48,511 nucleotides of DNA from Protofrankia sp963555915 (GTDB lineage: Bacteria > Actinomycetota > Actinomycetes > Frankiales > Frankiaceae), in NCBI RefSeq assembly GCF_963555915.1, contig NZ_CAUVXL010000034.1, forward strand, positions 1 through 48,511. Reading direction: 5' to 3'. A program made the position numbers and the translations under genes. The first letter of the stretch is position 1. The number at the start of each line of letters is the position of its first letter. Below the pieces are notes generated by a model. The model ran no database searches, had not been told where the DNA came from, and worked only from the letters and a program-made list of their open reading frames with translations. Below, one piece after another: positions 1-9,114 of the stretch.

Positions 1-235
1 GGCTAGTTCTCCTATCCCTTCCGGTGACGCCTCCCAGGCGTGAAAATGGGGTGGGGTGCCCGCCGACGTCGATGTCTTCCTTGGGATACGAACCCGTGGG
101 CTAGTTTGATGTTGGGGCCCGACCTTGAGGGGTCACGCACTGTGCTTCGAGCACGCCGGTCAGAATCTCGGTTCCCGACCGCGGCCCCCGGGCAGCCCGC
201 CACCTCGACTGGATGACGAAGGGACGGCGGCGGTC
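1..235 (+). ncRNA. IS110 non-coding left end; candidate bridge RNA region
   Basis: This non-coding stretch lies directly upstream of an IS110-type transposase. Members of the IS110 group are known to encode a structured bridge RNA in this end. A perfect hairpin is visible near the start: ACGCCT (27-32), loop CCC, AGGCGT (36-41). That would suit a 5' stem-loop, but I cannot fold the whole region, and the window edge may cut the element. The RNA assignment is an inference from family knowledge. Confidence 0.35.
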
Positions 236-1567
236 ATGAACGAGCCCGAAGAGATCCCCGACGCCGATCATGAGCAGCTCATCGAACGGGTCGCGGCGAT
301 CGACGTGGCCAAGGAGTTCGGCAAGGTCTGCGTGCGGCTACCCAACCCGGCCCGGCCGGGCCGGCGCATCAGCCGGGTGTGGGATACCGCCGCGACCACC
401 AACGCCGTGCTGGTCCTGGCCTGCCGGCTAATCGAGTTGGACGTGCAGAAGGTCACCCTCGAATCAACCAGCGACTATTGGCGGATCTGGTTCTACCTGC
501 TCGAATCCCAGGGGCTGGATGTGCAGCTGGTCAACGCCCGCGACGTCAAGAACGTCCCTGGTAGGCCGAAGACGGACAAGCTCGACGCGGTGTGGCTGGC
601 CACACTCACCGAAAAGGGACTGCTACGCCCGTCGTTCGTGCCCCCGGCGCCGATCCGGGTCCTGCGCGATTACACCCGGATGCGCACCGACTTCGTGCGC
701 GAGACCACCCGCCACTGGCAACGCCTCGAAAAACTCCTGGAAGACGCCCTGATCAAGGTCTCGGTCGTGGCCAGCAGACTCGACACGCTGTCCACCCGCG
801 ACATGATCGAGGCTCTGATCCGAGACGAACGCGACCCCCACGTGTTGGCCGAGCTGGCCCGCGGTCGCATGCGCAGCAAGCGCGCCGCCCTCGTCGAGGC
901 ACTCACCGGCCGCTTCGACGACCACCACGCCGAACTGGCCCGGATGCTGCTGGACCAGATCGACGCCCTCAACCGCCAGATCGACACACTCACCACCCGC
1001 ATCGACGCCGTCATCGCCGCGATCCCCATCGCCGGCAGCACCGACACCGGCCACGGCCACACCACATCCCACTCACAGGCGACCGCGATCGAACGCCTCG
1101 ACGAAATCCCCGGCATCAGCCCCCTGGGCGCCCAGGTCATCCTCGCCGAGATCGGCCTGGACATGGCCAGGTTCCCCACCGCGCGCCACCTGACCTCCTG
1201 GGCCAGGCTCACCCCCAGAACCATCCAGTCCGGCGCCACACACCGGGCCGGCAAGACCGGCAAGGGCAACCCCTACCTGAAAGGACTGCTCGGCGAGGCC
1301 GCCGCCGCGGCAGCCAAGACCAACACGTTCCTCGGCGAACGCTACCGGCGCATCGTCAAACGCCGCGGCAAACTCAAGGCCCTCGTCGCCGTCGCCAGAT
1401 CCATCCTCACCATCGTCTGGCACCTGCTCGCTGATCCCACCAAACGCTTCGAGGATCTCGGTGCCGACTACCACACCACCCGGATCGATAAAGGCCGCAA
1501 GATTCGCAACCTCGTCCGTCAACTGGAGGTCCTCGGCCAGACCGTCACCTTCCAACCCGCCGCCTGA
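236..1567 (+). CDS. IS110 family transposase (DEDD/RuvC-like)
   Basis: A 443-residue transposase of the IS110 family, which recombines DNA with a RuvC-like DEDD domain and a C-terminal Transposase_20 domain. The acidic residues are visible at D23 (in AIDVAKE), E76 (in TLESTSDY) and D114/D117 (in KTDKLDAV). The C-terminal part carries the helix-hairpin-like LDEIPGISPLGAQVI and the conserved stretch around TIQSGATHRAGKTGKGN, which includes a likely nucleophilic serine. The start at 236 is preferred over an in-frame ATG at 125 because MNEPEEIPDAD begins just before the first beta strand of the RuvC fold. The gene looks intact and probably active. A small hairpin (1585-1602) follows the stop. Confidence 0.92.
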   Translation: MNEPEEIPDADHEQLIERVAAIDVAKEFGKVCVRLPNPARPGRRISRVWDTAATTNAVLVLACRLIELDVQKVTLESTSDYWRIWFYLLESQGLDVQLVNARDVKNVPGRPKTDKLDAVWLATLTEKGLLRPSFVPPAPIRVLRDYTRMRTDFVRETTRHWQRLEKLLEDALIKVSVVASRLDTLSTRDMIEALIRDERDPHVLAELARGRMRSKRAALVEALTGRFDDHHAELARMLLDQIDALNRQIDTLTTRIDAVIAAIPIAGSTDTGHGHTTSHSQATAIERLDEIPGISPLGAQVILAEIGLDMARFPTARHLTSWARLTPRTIQSGATHRAGKTGKGNPYLKGLLGEAAAAAAKTNTFLGERYRRIVKRRGKLKALVAVARSILTIVWHLLADPTKRFEDLGADYHTTRIDKGRKIRNLVRQLEVLGQTVTFQPAA

Positions 1568-1584
1568 CAATCCAAGATCACAGA

Positions 1585-1602
1585 CCCCGCCCACGGTCGG
1601 GG
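1585..1602 (+). terminator. short hairpin after the IS110 transposase
   Basis: CCCCG (1585-1589) pairs with CGGGG (1598-1602) shortly after the transposase stop. There is no T-tract. It may be a weak terminator or part of the right non-coding end of the IS. Confidence 0.25.
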
Positions 1603-1649
1603 TGATACCACCCTGCCCAAGCACCATCGTGGTCAGGGGCATTTTCCGG

Positions 1650-2261
1650 TCAGGCCAGCACCGCGGGCTTCAAGAGCGCGAAGATGTCGTCGAGCAGTTG
1701 CGTGAACGGCACCGATCCGCCGCGATGGACCCACTCCGCGACGCAGACATCGAGGCACGTCAGAGAGCACATGACGACCGCGCGGGCCCGAAATTCCTTA
1801 CCCTCAGCCGGGCCAGGAAGCGCGCCCGTGACGATGGGCACCAAAACTGTCATCCACGCCAGGTGCTTCTCCGTGTTCCGGGCACGCAGTGCGGGCGTGG
1901 AAAGCATGACTCTCAGCGCGCGCAACGACCCTGCCGGATCAGCGGCGGTCATGGCATCGAGCGGGGCAAATCCCGCCCGGACAGCCTCCCACACCGGCAG
2001 CGACCGGAGCGCGTCCGTCAGACGTGCGAGAACGGGCTCAACGTAGACCATCGGGTCCCCGAGAACGACGTCTTCCTTCGCGGGAAAATACCGAAAGAAA
2101 CTGCGCGGCGAGATGTCGACTGCTGCCGCGATCTGGTCAACAGTCGTCTCCTCGAAACCTTGGTCATCGAACATCACCAGTGCAGCCGCTGCGATCTGCT
2201 CACGCACGGCATCTCGCGTCCGCTCCCGCAGGCCGCCACCCAAGCTTCTACTCTCAACCAT
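1650..2261 (-). CDS. TetR/AcrR family transcriptional regulator
   Basis: A 203-residue TetR-type repressor. The N-terminal helix-turn-helix spans about residues 12-58: a helix with AAAALVMFDDQGFEETTV, then DQIAAAVDISPRSFFRYFPAKED, a classic TetR recognition helix. The remaining helical part has the layout of the TetR ligand-binding and dimerisation domain. It is transcribed divergently from an aldo/keto reductase gene, with about 117 bp between them that contain interleaved inverted repeats. This suggests that it controls the reductase and itself. The ligand is unknown. Confidence 0.9.
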   Translation of the reverse strand: MVESRSLGGGLRERTRDAVREQIAAAALVMFDDQGFEETTVDQIAAAVDISPRSFFRYFPAKEDVVLGDPMVYVEPVLARLTDALRSLPVWEAVRAGFAPLDAMTAADPAGSLRALRVMLSTPALRARNTEKHLAWMTVLVPIVTGALPGPAEGKEFRARAVVMCSLTCLDVCVAEWVHRGGSVPFTQLLDDIFALLKPAVLA

Positions 2262-2272
2262 GAACTTATCAT

Positions 2273-2301
2273 ACAGTGACCCTCGTGGCAGCGACTGTCA
2301 C
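2273..2301. promoter_or_regulatory. candidate TetR operator between regulator and reductase
   Basis: ACAGTGAC (2273-2280) and ACTGTCAC (2294-2301) give two interleaved inverted pairs: GTGAC/GTCAC and ACAGT/ACTGT. They sit in the divergent promoter region between a TetR gene and its likely target. The operator role is inferred from position. Confidence 0.35.
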
Positions 2302-2378
2302 ATCAGGCGTAGACTGACGTAGCGCCAAGAAGTCATCGACCTCCGCACGCCCGACAATCAATGCAGACGAGGCACCAC

Positions 2379-3341
2379 ATGCAGACACGCACTCTCGGCC
2401 AGCAAGGCCTGACCACCTCCGCGATCGGATACGGCTCGATGGGAATCACGTCGTTTTACGGACCCAGCGAGAAGCAAGAGGGAATCGCCGCCATCCAGAA
2501 GGCTTACGAACTCGGCGTCACATTCTTCGACACCGCCGAGCTGTACGGCTGGGGCGAGAACGAGGAGGTCGTCGGCCGTGCCGTGAAGAGCTTCCGAGAC
2601 GACGTCGTGATCGCCACGAAGTTCGGCTTCACGCGCGAATTCAGCCTCGACAGCCGGCCGGAGCACATCAGGGAGGTCGTCGAGAACAGTCTCCGCTACC
2701 TCGGCGTCGACCACATCGACGTGCTCTACCAGCACCGACCCGACCCGAACGTCCCCATCGAAGACGTCGCTGGAACGGTGAAGGAGTTCATCGACGCCGG
2801 AAAGGTCAAGTACTTCGGTCTCAGCGAAGCGGGGCCCGACACCATGCGCCGCGCCCACGCCGTTCAGCCCGTGTCCGTGCTCCAGACCGAGTACTCACTC
2901 TTCGACCGCGAAGTGGAAGTCCTCTTCCCCGTCCTCAACGAGCTCGGCATCGGGTTCGTCCCCTACTCGCCCCTCAGCCGCGGATTCCTCACCGGCACCG
3001 CAAAGCCGGCGGCGGAGCTCGACGAGTCCGACGGGCGCCGAAGTGTTCCTCGCTGGCAGCCCGGGAACTTCGAGAAGAACATCGACGCAAGTCGGCAACT
3101 GGCCGAGCTCGCCGCGTCGAAAGGCGCTACCGCGGCCCAGCTCGCTCTGGCCTGGATTCTGGCCCAGGGTGAGCACATCGTGCCGATCCCCGGGACACGC
3201 AGCGCCAAGCGTGTCGAGGAGAACATTGGTGCGGCCGACCTCACCCTCACCGAGGCCGACCTCGCTCGCATCGTCGAGATCCTCCCCACCGGAGGATTCG
3301 GCTCCCGCTTCCCCGAGGGCGTGACCTCCGAGTGGGAGTAG
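2379..3341 (+). CDS. aldo/keto reductase
   Basis: A 320-residue NADPH-dependent aldo/keto reductase with a (beta/alpha)8 barrel. The full catalytic tetrad is visible: D51 and Y56 (FFDTAELYG), K81 (IATKFGF) and H119 (LYQHRPD). The cofactor-binding C-terminal segment IVPIPGTRSAKRVEENIGA is also present. It resembles the AKR13 group of actinobacterial aldehyde and ketone reductases. An in-frame ATG lies at 2361, but the start at 2379 has a better ribosome site (GACGAGG about 6 bases upstream). The divergent TetR gene probably regulates it. The physiological substrate cannot be told from sequence. Confidence 0.93.
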   Translation: MQTRTLGQQGLTTSAIGYGSMGITSFYGPSEKQEGIAAIQKAYELGVTFFDTAELYGWGENEEVVGRAVKSFRDDVVIATKFGFTREFSLDSRPEHIREVVENSLRYLGVDHIDVLYQHRPDPNVPIEDVAGTVKEFIDAGKVKYFGLSEAGPDTMRRAHAVQPVSVLQTEYSLFDREVEVLFPVLNELGIGFVPYSPLSRGFLTGTAKPAAELDESDGRRSVPRWQPGNFEKNIDASRQLAELAASKGATAAQLALAWILAQGEHIVPIPGTRSAKRVEENIGAADLTLTEADLARIVEILPTGGFGSRFPEGVTSEWE

Positions 3342-3591
3342 CCACCTAGAAGTCGAGGAGGCGCGAAGGGCAGCTCAGCCCTCCGCGCCTCCCCACAAAC
3401 CATTGCCGAGACGCGCGACAAGCACATAAGCTCCTGGTGGACAATGGGTGATCTTGGTCGTAAACCCGTCTACCAGGAGCTTCACTTCGTTGGACAGCCC
3501 TCCATGGCCAACCAAGCGCCCTCGTTGCCAGGTTGGAAATGGCTCAGGGGCAATCGGTCACGATTGAGTGGCACCGGACACGGGGAGCGGC
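3342..3591. repeat. intergenic region with inverted repeat, possible IS remnant or res site
   Basis: The inverted repeat AAGCTCCTGGT (3428-3438) and ACCAGGAGCTT (3472-3482) flanks a 33-base spacer. It lies between the reductase gene and the resolvase remnant of the Tn3-type transposon, where a resolution site would be expected. No gene is supported here. It may be a res site, a transposon end or an older IS scar. Confidence 0.35.
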
Positions 3592-4260
3592 ATGGCCAAC
3601 CTGGTCTACAAGCGGGTGTCGACCGACCGGCAGAACCTCGTCCTCGGCGAGGCCGGGATCGAGGACCCGGTCCCGTTCGAGGTAGAGGCCGGCGACTCCA
3701 GCCGCCTCCACCCCCTCCAGCGCCCGAAGTTCAGCGATCTGCTCACCTACGCGCGGCCGGGCGACACCGTGCACATCTCCGAGATGTTCCGCCTCGTACG
3801 CGGCACGCAGCACATCCTCGACGTCCTCGACGTGCTGCACACCGGCCGCCTCGCCCTGCGCATCCACGACGGCGCGTTCTCCGCGATGGACCTCACCGCC
3901 CGCGGCCTGGCCCGCGACCACCACGTCAGCCGCGGCGCCATCCGCACGGCCGTCGCCGACCTCATGCCCGAACACACCACCGCCGGCTCCGAGGACGACC
4001 CGGCCCCGGAGCTGCCGGTCGTCCTCGACGTGCGACCCACGGCTGCCCTGGCGGAGCCCCATCCCCCGAGGGCTCCGCCAGGGCCTCTCCCTATCCGGCG
4101 GGCACCTGCTCGGCGGACCCCGCCTCATCCGCCGCCCCGCCGTCTGCGGCCGGGACCGGGCCCAGGTCCAGACGACGCGTCATGTCCAGCTCGAATCTGC
4201 CGTACGGGTTCACATGGGTCCACCACAGCGGGGACAGGGCCCGGCGGTCGGCCTCGGTGA
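3592..4260 (+). pseudogene. tnpR: Tn3-type resolvase (serine recombinase), internally deleted
   Basis: The N-terminus MANLVYKRVSTDRQN carries the catalytic serine of small serine recombinases. The next part (PLQRPKFSDLLTYARPGDTV and EMFRLVRGTQHILDVLDVLH) matches the catalytic core. After FSAMDLTAR the sequence jumps directly to GLARDHHVSRGAIRTAVADL, the C-terminal helix-turn-helix. The long E-helix and the linker present in intact relatives, roughly 60-70 residues, are missing in frame. The reading frame then runs on as proline/arginine-rich sequence opposite the 3' end of tnpA, so the native C-terminus is lost as well. It is unlikely to resolve cointegrates. Confidence 0.8.
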
Positions 4261-7086
4261 GCAGGTCGGCCCACTTCGGCTCGGCCAGGACCTGCTGCAT
4301 CAGCAGTGTGTTGACGTGGACCAGACTGCTCTGCAGGAGGTGCAGGGCGAGCATGGAGACCTCCTGGCTCTCCTTGTCGTCGCCGGTCAGGTCGCCGTCC
4401 TTGCCGTAGAAGAAGTCCGCGTTGGCCGAGTTCCAGTTCTCCACCACCTGCAGGCCCTCGTGGATCTCTTTGCGCATCTCCTCGTCGCTGAGGTAGTCGC
4501 AGATGAAGGCCGTGCGCACGAGCCGCCCCAGCTCCTCGATGGCCTGGTAGGTCGGGTGCTTGGGGCCGCCGCCCTTGGTGAACCGCCGCAGGACCTGCTC
4601 GGCCTCGGCGGTGCCCAGCCGCAGCGCGGTGGTGTACTTCACGATCTGGTCGTACTGCTGGGCGATCAGGTCCCAGTCGATGGTCTTGCCGGACAGCACC
4701 GGGGCCAGGGTGGGCCAGTTGGCGTCCTCGCCGGCGGCCGGCCGGTACAGCCGGGCGCGGCCGATGTTCTTCAGCCTGGGCATCAGTCGGAAGTCCAGCA
4801 TGTGCGCGAAGGCGAACCCGACGATGGAGGCGCCGTGGGTGTCGGTGTACTGCCGGTCGACCTCCATGTCGGTGCAGTGCCGCAGCACGCCCTCGATCAT
4901 CGAGGCGACCTCGGACGCCGAACAGGACTTGAGCTGGGAGTAGATGCACACCGACTTCCGCTCGACGTGCCAGTAGATCATCACCCCCGGTCCCCGGTAG
5001 CGCTGGTGCCACTCCGTCATGAAGTTCGAGGACCACGCGCCGAACTTGCGGCTGTCCGAGGCGCACGCCGTCCCGCTGCCCCACCACCCCTCCTCGCGCA
5101 CCGCGAAGGTCGCGTTGACCAGCTTCACCAGCGCCGAGCGCATGTTGCCCCGGTTCACGAACAGGTGCCGCACCCGGCGGAGCGTCGCCTCGGACTCCCC
5201 GTGCCGGCCGGTCACCGCGACCCGCTTGATCCCCATGTTCGTGCCCAGCCCGAACAAGACCAGCAGCAGCCTGCGCCGCAGGACCTCCCGCGAGAGGTTC
5301 TCGCGGGTCGCCACCGTGGTGAACTCCGAGATGAAGTCGGTGTCGAACTCGGCGTACTTCAAGATGTCCAGCAGGTCGATGGTGCCCCACCGCCTCTGCA
5401 CCTCGTCCTTGACGGCGGTCAGGTTCTCCGACTCCTCCTGCTTGGGCCGCGGCGAGACCCGGATCCAGCCCTCGCCGTTCCTCTTCACGATCGCCACCCC
5501 GCCGGTGATGTCCGCCACCAGCGCCTTCTCCAGCCGGTCCAGCCCATCGCGGTGCTTCTTCTTCAGCGCCGCGATGAACACCTTCACGTCCAAGGGCTTT
5601 TGGATCGCGTCGTAGTGCACGTCGCGGTTCTCCTCGAAGTCCTGCGGCAGATCGTCCTCCGGATTGCGCCACCGGTTCGCCCCCACCACCCATATCTCCC
5701 GGCGCCGCAGCGCGTCGCGCAGGGCCACCAGCACGCACAGCTCGTACGGGATCCGCTCGACCCGCCCCTTGTCATCGACCACCGCCGCCCGCCACTGGTC
5801 GGGTCCAGGGGAACCGTCTCGGCCGCGTCCATCACCGGCCGGTAGGCGGTGTTGTTGCACTTCAGCGTCAGCGCCCGCAGCAGCGGCGTGAGCATCCTGC
5901 GCCAGTGCGAGGAGTACGCCGAGCGCAGTACGGTGCGCACCCGGGCCTTGTACTTCGCCTCGTTCGCAGCCGCCTCCGCCGCCAGCGCCTTCAGCGTCTT
6001 CTCGCTGACCACCGGGAAGATCACCTGACGGACCGTTCCGGACGGCTGGGCCAAGGACGCCTCGGCGACCCGCAGCATCATCGCCTCCTTGCCGCGGACC
6101 TTCTTCAGCTCGTCCGTCAGCTCCTTGTCGACCTTCTTCTCCGCCCTGGTATTGATCTTCAGCACCAGCTGGATGAACAGCTCCACCAGGGAGTCCGTGA
6201 TCTCCGTGTGCCGCACGTGGCACAACGCGGCCAGCAGCGTCAGGCGCATCGGCGGATGCATCCGCGCCATGTTCGCCGGGTACTCCTTCGAGGCCCGCGC
6301 CCGCCAGGCGTCCACCTGCTTCTCCGACACGTCCGCGAACAGGTCCGTCGGCATCTCCAGCCGGCGCACCCGCTGCAACTTGTCGACCTCCGCGAACAAG
6401 CTCTCCAGCCCCGGCGCCCCCGGGTCCGCCTTCAACTCGGTGAAGAACGACCGCCCGCCGCCCACGCTCCCCGCCTCCCCGGCAGCCTGCTCGCCCTCGC
6501 CCGGGTCGAGCAGGTCCTCCAGCCGGGAGCGGGTCGCATGAGAGAGCCGGCCCACCGTCCGGCCACAGAACCGGGCGTCGAAATCCCGCGCCGCCTTCGC
6601 CACCAGCCGCCGCACCCTGGCGGGCGCGGGCGGCTCGATGTGGTCGTTGCGGCACCGCGCCACCACCGCCTCCGCCAGCCGGTCCCGGGACATCTCCACC
6701 CCGCACAGCTCCGCGCTCAGCCACTCGGCCAGGCTCTCCTGGTCCGCCTCGGTGGACTCCCGGAAGCCGAACGCCTCACGGATCTCCGCCCGGTGACGGG
6801 TAGCCGCCCGGCCGTGCCAGTCGTACGACGCCCACTCCTGCGCCGGCACCTTCACCTGCTGGGCCACGTAGGCCACCGCCGCGGCCGGAACTTCCTTGTC
6901 GGACTCCGGGAACCGTGCCTCGACCTCGAAGAACTTCAGCAGCATCGCGAAGCCCAACCGGTTCGCCCCGGACTTGTTCCGCAGCTTCTTCGTATCGTCT
7001 TCGAGCAACGTCCAGACCTCGATCAGGTCCTCCGGCTCCCACTCCTGCTGCACGCGCACTCCCTCGCCCAAGCCGATGATCGCCAC
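4091..7086 (-). pseudogene. tnpA: Tn3 family transposase TnpA, frameshifted
   Basis: About 990 codons match the length and layout of Tn3-family TnpA. The N-terminal half reads from 7086 (EWEPEDLIEVWTLLEDD) with the DUF4158-like region to about VMDAAETVPLDP. Near 5800-5815 the frame changes, and the rest continues in another frame from DQWRAAVVDDKGRVERIPYE. This second part has the DDE-type core: TDTHGASIVGFAFAHML, MPRLKNIGRARLY and KTIDWDLIAQQYDQI. Relative to the usual family sequence, some residues are also missing at the junction. A single protein could be made only by frameshifting, for which I see no slippery signal, so I call it broken. Confidence 0.88.
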
Positions 7087-7199
7087 ATCATGGCGAGTAC
7101 AGGTCAGACGTCGGGGGATTGTACGGAACCGTGGCCAGATAGTTACTTTCTGCTACTTGTCGGGCGGCGTCAGCTATACGAGAACTGGGCCTTATCGTC

Positions 7200-7583
7200 A
7201 TGAACGTGTCAGCCACAGAGACGAACCAGGTTACGGTAGGCGTCGCAGTTGACGCGTCCATCGCCAGATACACCCGTGTCGGTTCGGTCTGCTGGTACTG
7301 CGGCAGCCGATCAGGTGCTCGCGTTCTTGAACACGTGACTCCCATCAGCCGCGGAGGCGGTTCCGATCGCAACAACCTAGTAATCGCATGTCGTTGTTGC
7401 AACTCTGCGAAGGGCTCACGGACTCTCGAGGAGTTCAGGCTCGGGATCGCGAAAGGGCATGTGTTTTTTGGCGAGCTTCCCGAGAACTCCGATCTTTCGC
7501 TCGATCTTGCACCAGATCCTACTGATGATCCTGACAGAAGCACCTTGTTCCTCAATAACCCAACCGGCCGTCTCGGTCTGTGA
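7200..7583 (+). CDS. HNH endonuclease
   Basis: A 127-residue protein with a compact HNH domain at about residues 28-75: CWYCGSR (first zinc CxxC), LEHVTPISRGGGSDRNNLV (catalytic His and Asn) and CRCCNSAKGSRT (second CxxC). Such small HNH proteins are nucleases found in phages, mobile elements and some defence loci. It begins just outside the Tn3-type transposon. Its C-terminal tail (NNPTGRLGL) resembles the tail of the convergent tyrosine recombinase (DNPSGKVGL), and the two gene ends form an imperfect inverted repeat. The target is unknown. Confidence 0.85.
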   Translation: MNVSATETNQVTVGVAVDASIARYTRVGSVCWYCGSRSGARVLEHVTPISRGGGSDRNNLVIACRCCNSAKGSRTLEEFRLGIAKGHVFFGELPENSDLSLDLAPDPTDDPDRSTLFLNNPTGRLGL

Positions 7584-7616
7584 TGGGTGCTACAGGCCGA
7601 CCTTGCCCGAGGGGTT
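7557..7616. terminator. imperfect inverted repeat between convergent HNH and recombinase genes
   Basis: Arms 7557-7581 and 7592-7616 match at about 17 of 25 positions around a 10-base loop that includes the intergenic gap. The position suggests a bidirectional terminator. Each arm also encodes the C-terminal residues of its own gene. Confidence 0.35.
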
Positions 7617-8582
7617 GTCACGGTCGAACAGGCGGCCCGCCCGGACGTAGCTGTCCAGCGAGGTGGGTGAGCGCCAACGGCCCTGGCGCATGATGGCCCG
7701 GTCCGTGACGCCGGCGCGGGCGGCGGCGGTGGCGAATCCCGACCGCAACGAATGGCCGGCGAAGTCGGCGGGGGACAGGCCCGCCGCGGCGACCCGGCGC
7801 TGGACGATCCGGGCCACCGAACCCGGGTCGAGCCGGCCAGCGCTCACCCCGCCATGGCGGTTCACCGCCCGAAACGCCGGCCCCTCGACCAGGCCCGCGG
7901 CCTCACGCCACGCAATCCATGATCGTACCGGGCAGGTCGGCCGGTAGGAGCCGTAGGTGAGGCCGACCAGTGCACCCGCCCGCTCCTGGTCGGTCTTGGA
8001 GCCGCGGATGGCAAGAACCAGACCGTCGGCGGTCTCGGCGATGTCGGTGACGTCGAGGGCCACGAGTTCACTGCGGCGCAGGCATCCGGCGAAGCCGACC
8101 AGCAGCAGCGCTCGGTCCCGGACGTCGGTGAGGCGATCGCCGTCCACCGCCTCGAGCACACGGGTCAGCAAACCGGTTTCCAACGCGTGCTTGCGCGCGG
8201 GCGCCACGCCGTGGGTGCGGCGGATGCCGTCCCAGACCGTTGCCACCTCGACCGAGGTTGTCGGGTTGAGGTGCCGGCCGAGCTGGTGCGCCACGGAGAT
8301 CGCCGCCATCCGACGCCGGATCGTCGCCGGTTTGTAGCCGCTGTCGGCGAGCGCCGTGAGGTAGCCCGCCACCGTCGCCGGTGCCGCCGGCACCGCGCTG
8401 CGCGCCGGAGAGTGTTCAGCGCACCACGAGGCGAAGTGCCGCAGGTCGCTGTCGTAGGCCCGCCACGTCGAGGAGGCCCGCGCGGCGCGGGCGTAGTCGG
8501 CCATCCGTTCGACCAGGGCAGGCGACAGCGCAGAGCGTTCGCCGTCGTCACGGATCGCAACCTCTGAGCTGCCTTCGCTCAT
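7590..8582 (-). CDS. tyrosine recombinase (phage/plasmid integrase type)
   Basis: A 330-residue site-specific recombinase. The N-terminal SAM-like core-binding domain covers about residues 20-110 (SSTWRAYDSDLRHFASWC). The catalytic domain shows the first arginine in GCLRRSELVAL, the HxxR box in GHSLRSGFATAAA, the late basic/aromatic site in QGRWRSPTSL and the nucleophilic tyrosine in SYVRAG. The start at 8582 is chosen over the longer frame to 8627 because GGAGGG lies just upstream. No excisionase or partner recombinase is adjacent. It may be the integrase of a small island or a leftover from one. Confidence 0.9.
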   Translation of the reverse strand: MSEGSSEVAIRDDGERSALSPALVERMADYARAARASSTWRAYDSDLRHFASWCAEHSPARSAVPAAPATVAGYLTALADSGYKPATIRRRMAAISVAHQLGRHLNPTTSVEVATVWDGIRRTHGVAPARKHALETGLLTRVLEAVDGDRLTDVRDRALLLVGFAGCLRRSELVALDVTDIAETADGLVLAIRGSKTDQERAGALVGLTYGSYRPTCPVRSWIAWREAAGLVEGPAFRAVNRHGGVSAGRLDPGSVARIVQRRVAAAGLSPADFAGHSLRSGFATAAARAGVTDRAIMRQGRWRSPTSLDSYVRAGRLFDRDNPSGKVGL

Positions 8583-8844
8583 GTCTGAACCCTCCTTTTC
8601 GAAGCCGTTCTGACGCCTGAGAAACAAGCTTATCGGGCGTCAGGATCCAGAACGTTTCATATCGTATCGGTGCGATGAGACGTAACTAAATGACAGTTCA
8701 AAACGAAACGTAAAATAGCGGCACGCGTACGGCTCGTGGAGGGGTCGCGGTCTCTGCCGATCGATCGTCGGTCATCGGTGCTGCGCGTGATCTTCTATCG
8801 ACCCTGCCGCAGTTCGATCTATAGCAGATGCCATACTTGATGCT
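8583..8844. other. AT-richer intergenic region upstream of the recombinase
   Basis: This 262-base region is AT-richer than its surroundings. The inverted repeat ACGTTTC (8652-8658) and GAAACGT (8705-8711) spans about 60 bases. It lies upstream of both the recombinase and the toxin-antitoxin operon. It may hold their promoters or recombinase binding sites. No gene is seen. Confidence 0.35.
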
Positions 8845-9114
8845 ATGGTCACGACATCTATGCAGCTTGACAGCGGGCTACGCGACGAACTGGCGGAGAT
8901 CGCCGAGCAGGACTTCCATGGCGTGCCGCTGGGCGAGGCAGTCCGGCGTCTGGTCAAGGAATACAAGATCAATCGCATCATGCGGCGGTACGAGGAGCTG
9001 CGCGCCGACGCCGAGGAATGGGCCAGCTACCAGGCCGAGGCGCGGCTGACCGACGATGCGGCCGGCGACGGCCTGCCGGATGCGCGCGAAGAATACCCGG
9101 AGTACAACCGGTGA
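8845..9114 (+). CDS. antitoxin of a MazEF-type toxin-antitoxin pair
   Basis: An 89-residue acidic protein. The N-terminal part (SMQLDSGLRDELAEIAEQDF, then GVPLGEAVRRLVKEYK) looks like a ribbon-helix-helix DNA-binding module. The C-terminal part is acidic and probably disordered (REEYPEYNR at the end), as expected for the toxin-neutralising segment. Its stop overlaps the GTG start of the toxin gene by 4 bases (GTGA), which indicates translational coupling. Such antitoxins usually repress their own operon. The ORF could also begin at the next Met, SMQLD. Confidence 0.8.
   Translation: MVTTSMQLDSGLRDELAEIAEQDFHGVPLGEAVRRLVKEYKINRIMRRYEELRADAEEWASYQAEARLTDDAAGDGLPDAREEYPEYNR

Larger units (their letters stand above)
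3592..7192. mobile_element. degenerate Tn3-family transposon
   Basis: The unit consists of a Tn3-type resolvase remnant on the plus strand and a frameshifted Tn3-type TnpA on the minus strand, converging near 4100-4260. A possible right terminal repeat is the minus-strand tract around 7155-7192, which contains TTCTCGTATAGCTGACGC and CGACAAG. I could not find its partner on the left, so the left end may be lost. Both genes are damaged and the element is probably immobile unless helped in trans. Confidence 0.75.

Noticed and set aside
623..1642. Long antisense frames within the IS110 transposase gene
   Set aside because: They are shadows of a gene with strong third-position GC.
5790..5820. Programmed frameshifting in the Tn3-type transposase
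   Set aside because: No slippery run or downstream structure is evident, and residues are missing at the junction, which fits mutation better.
4214..7203. Long plus-strand frames opposite the Tn3-type transposase
   Set aside because: Composition is shadow-like and no domain is present; the minus strand holds the recognisable TnpA.
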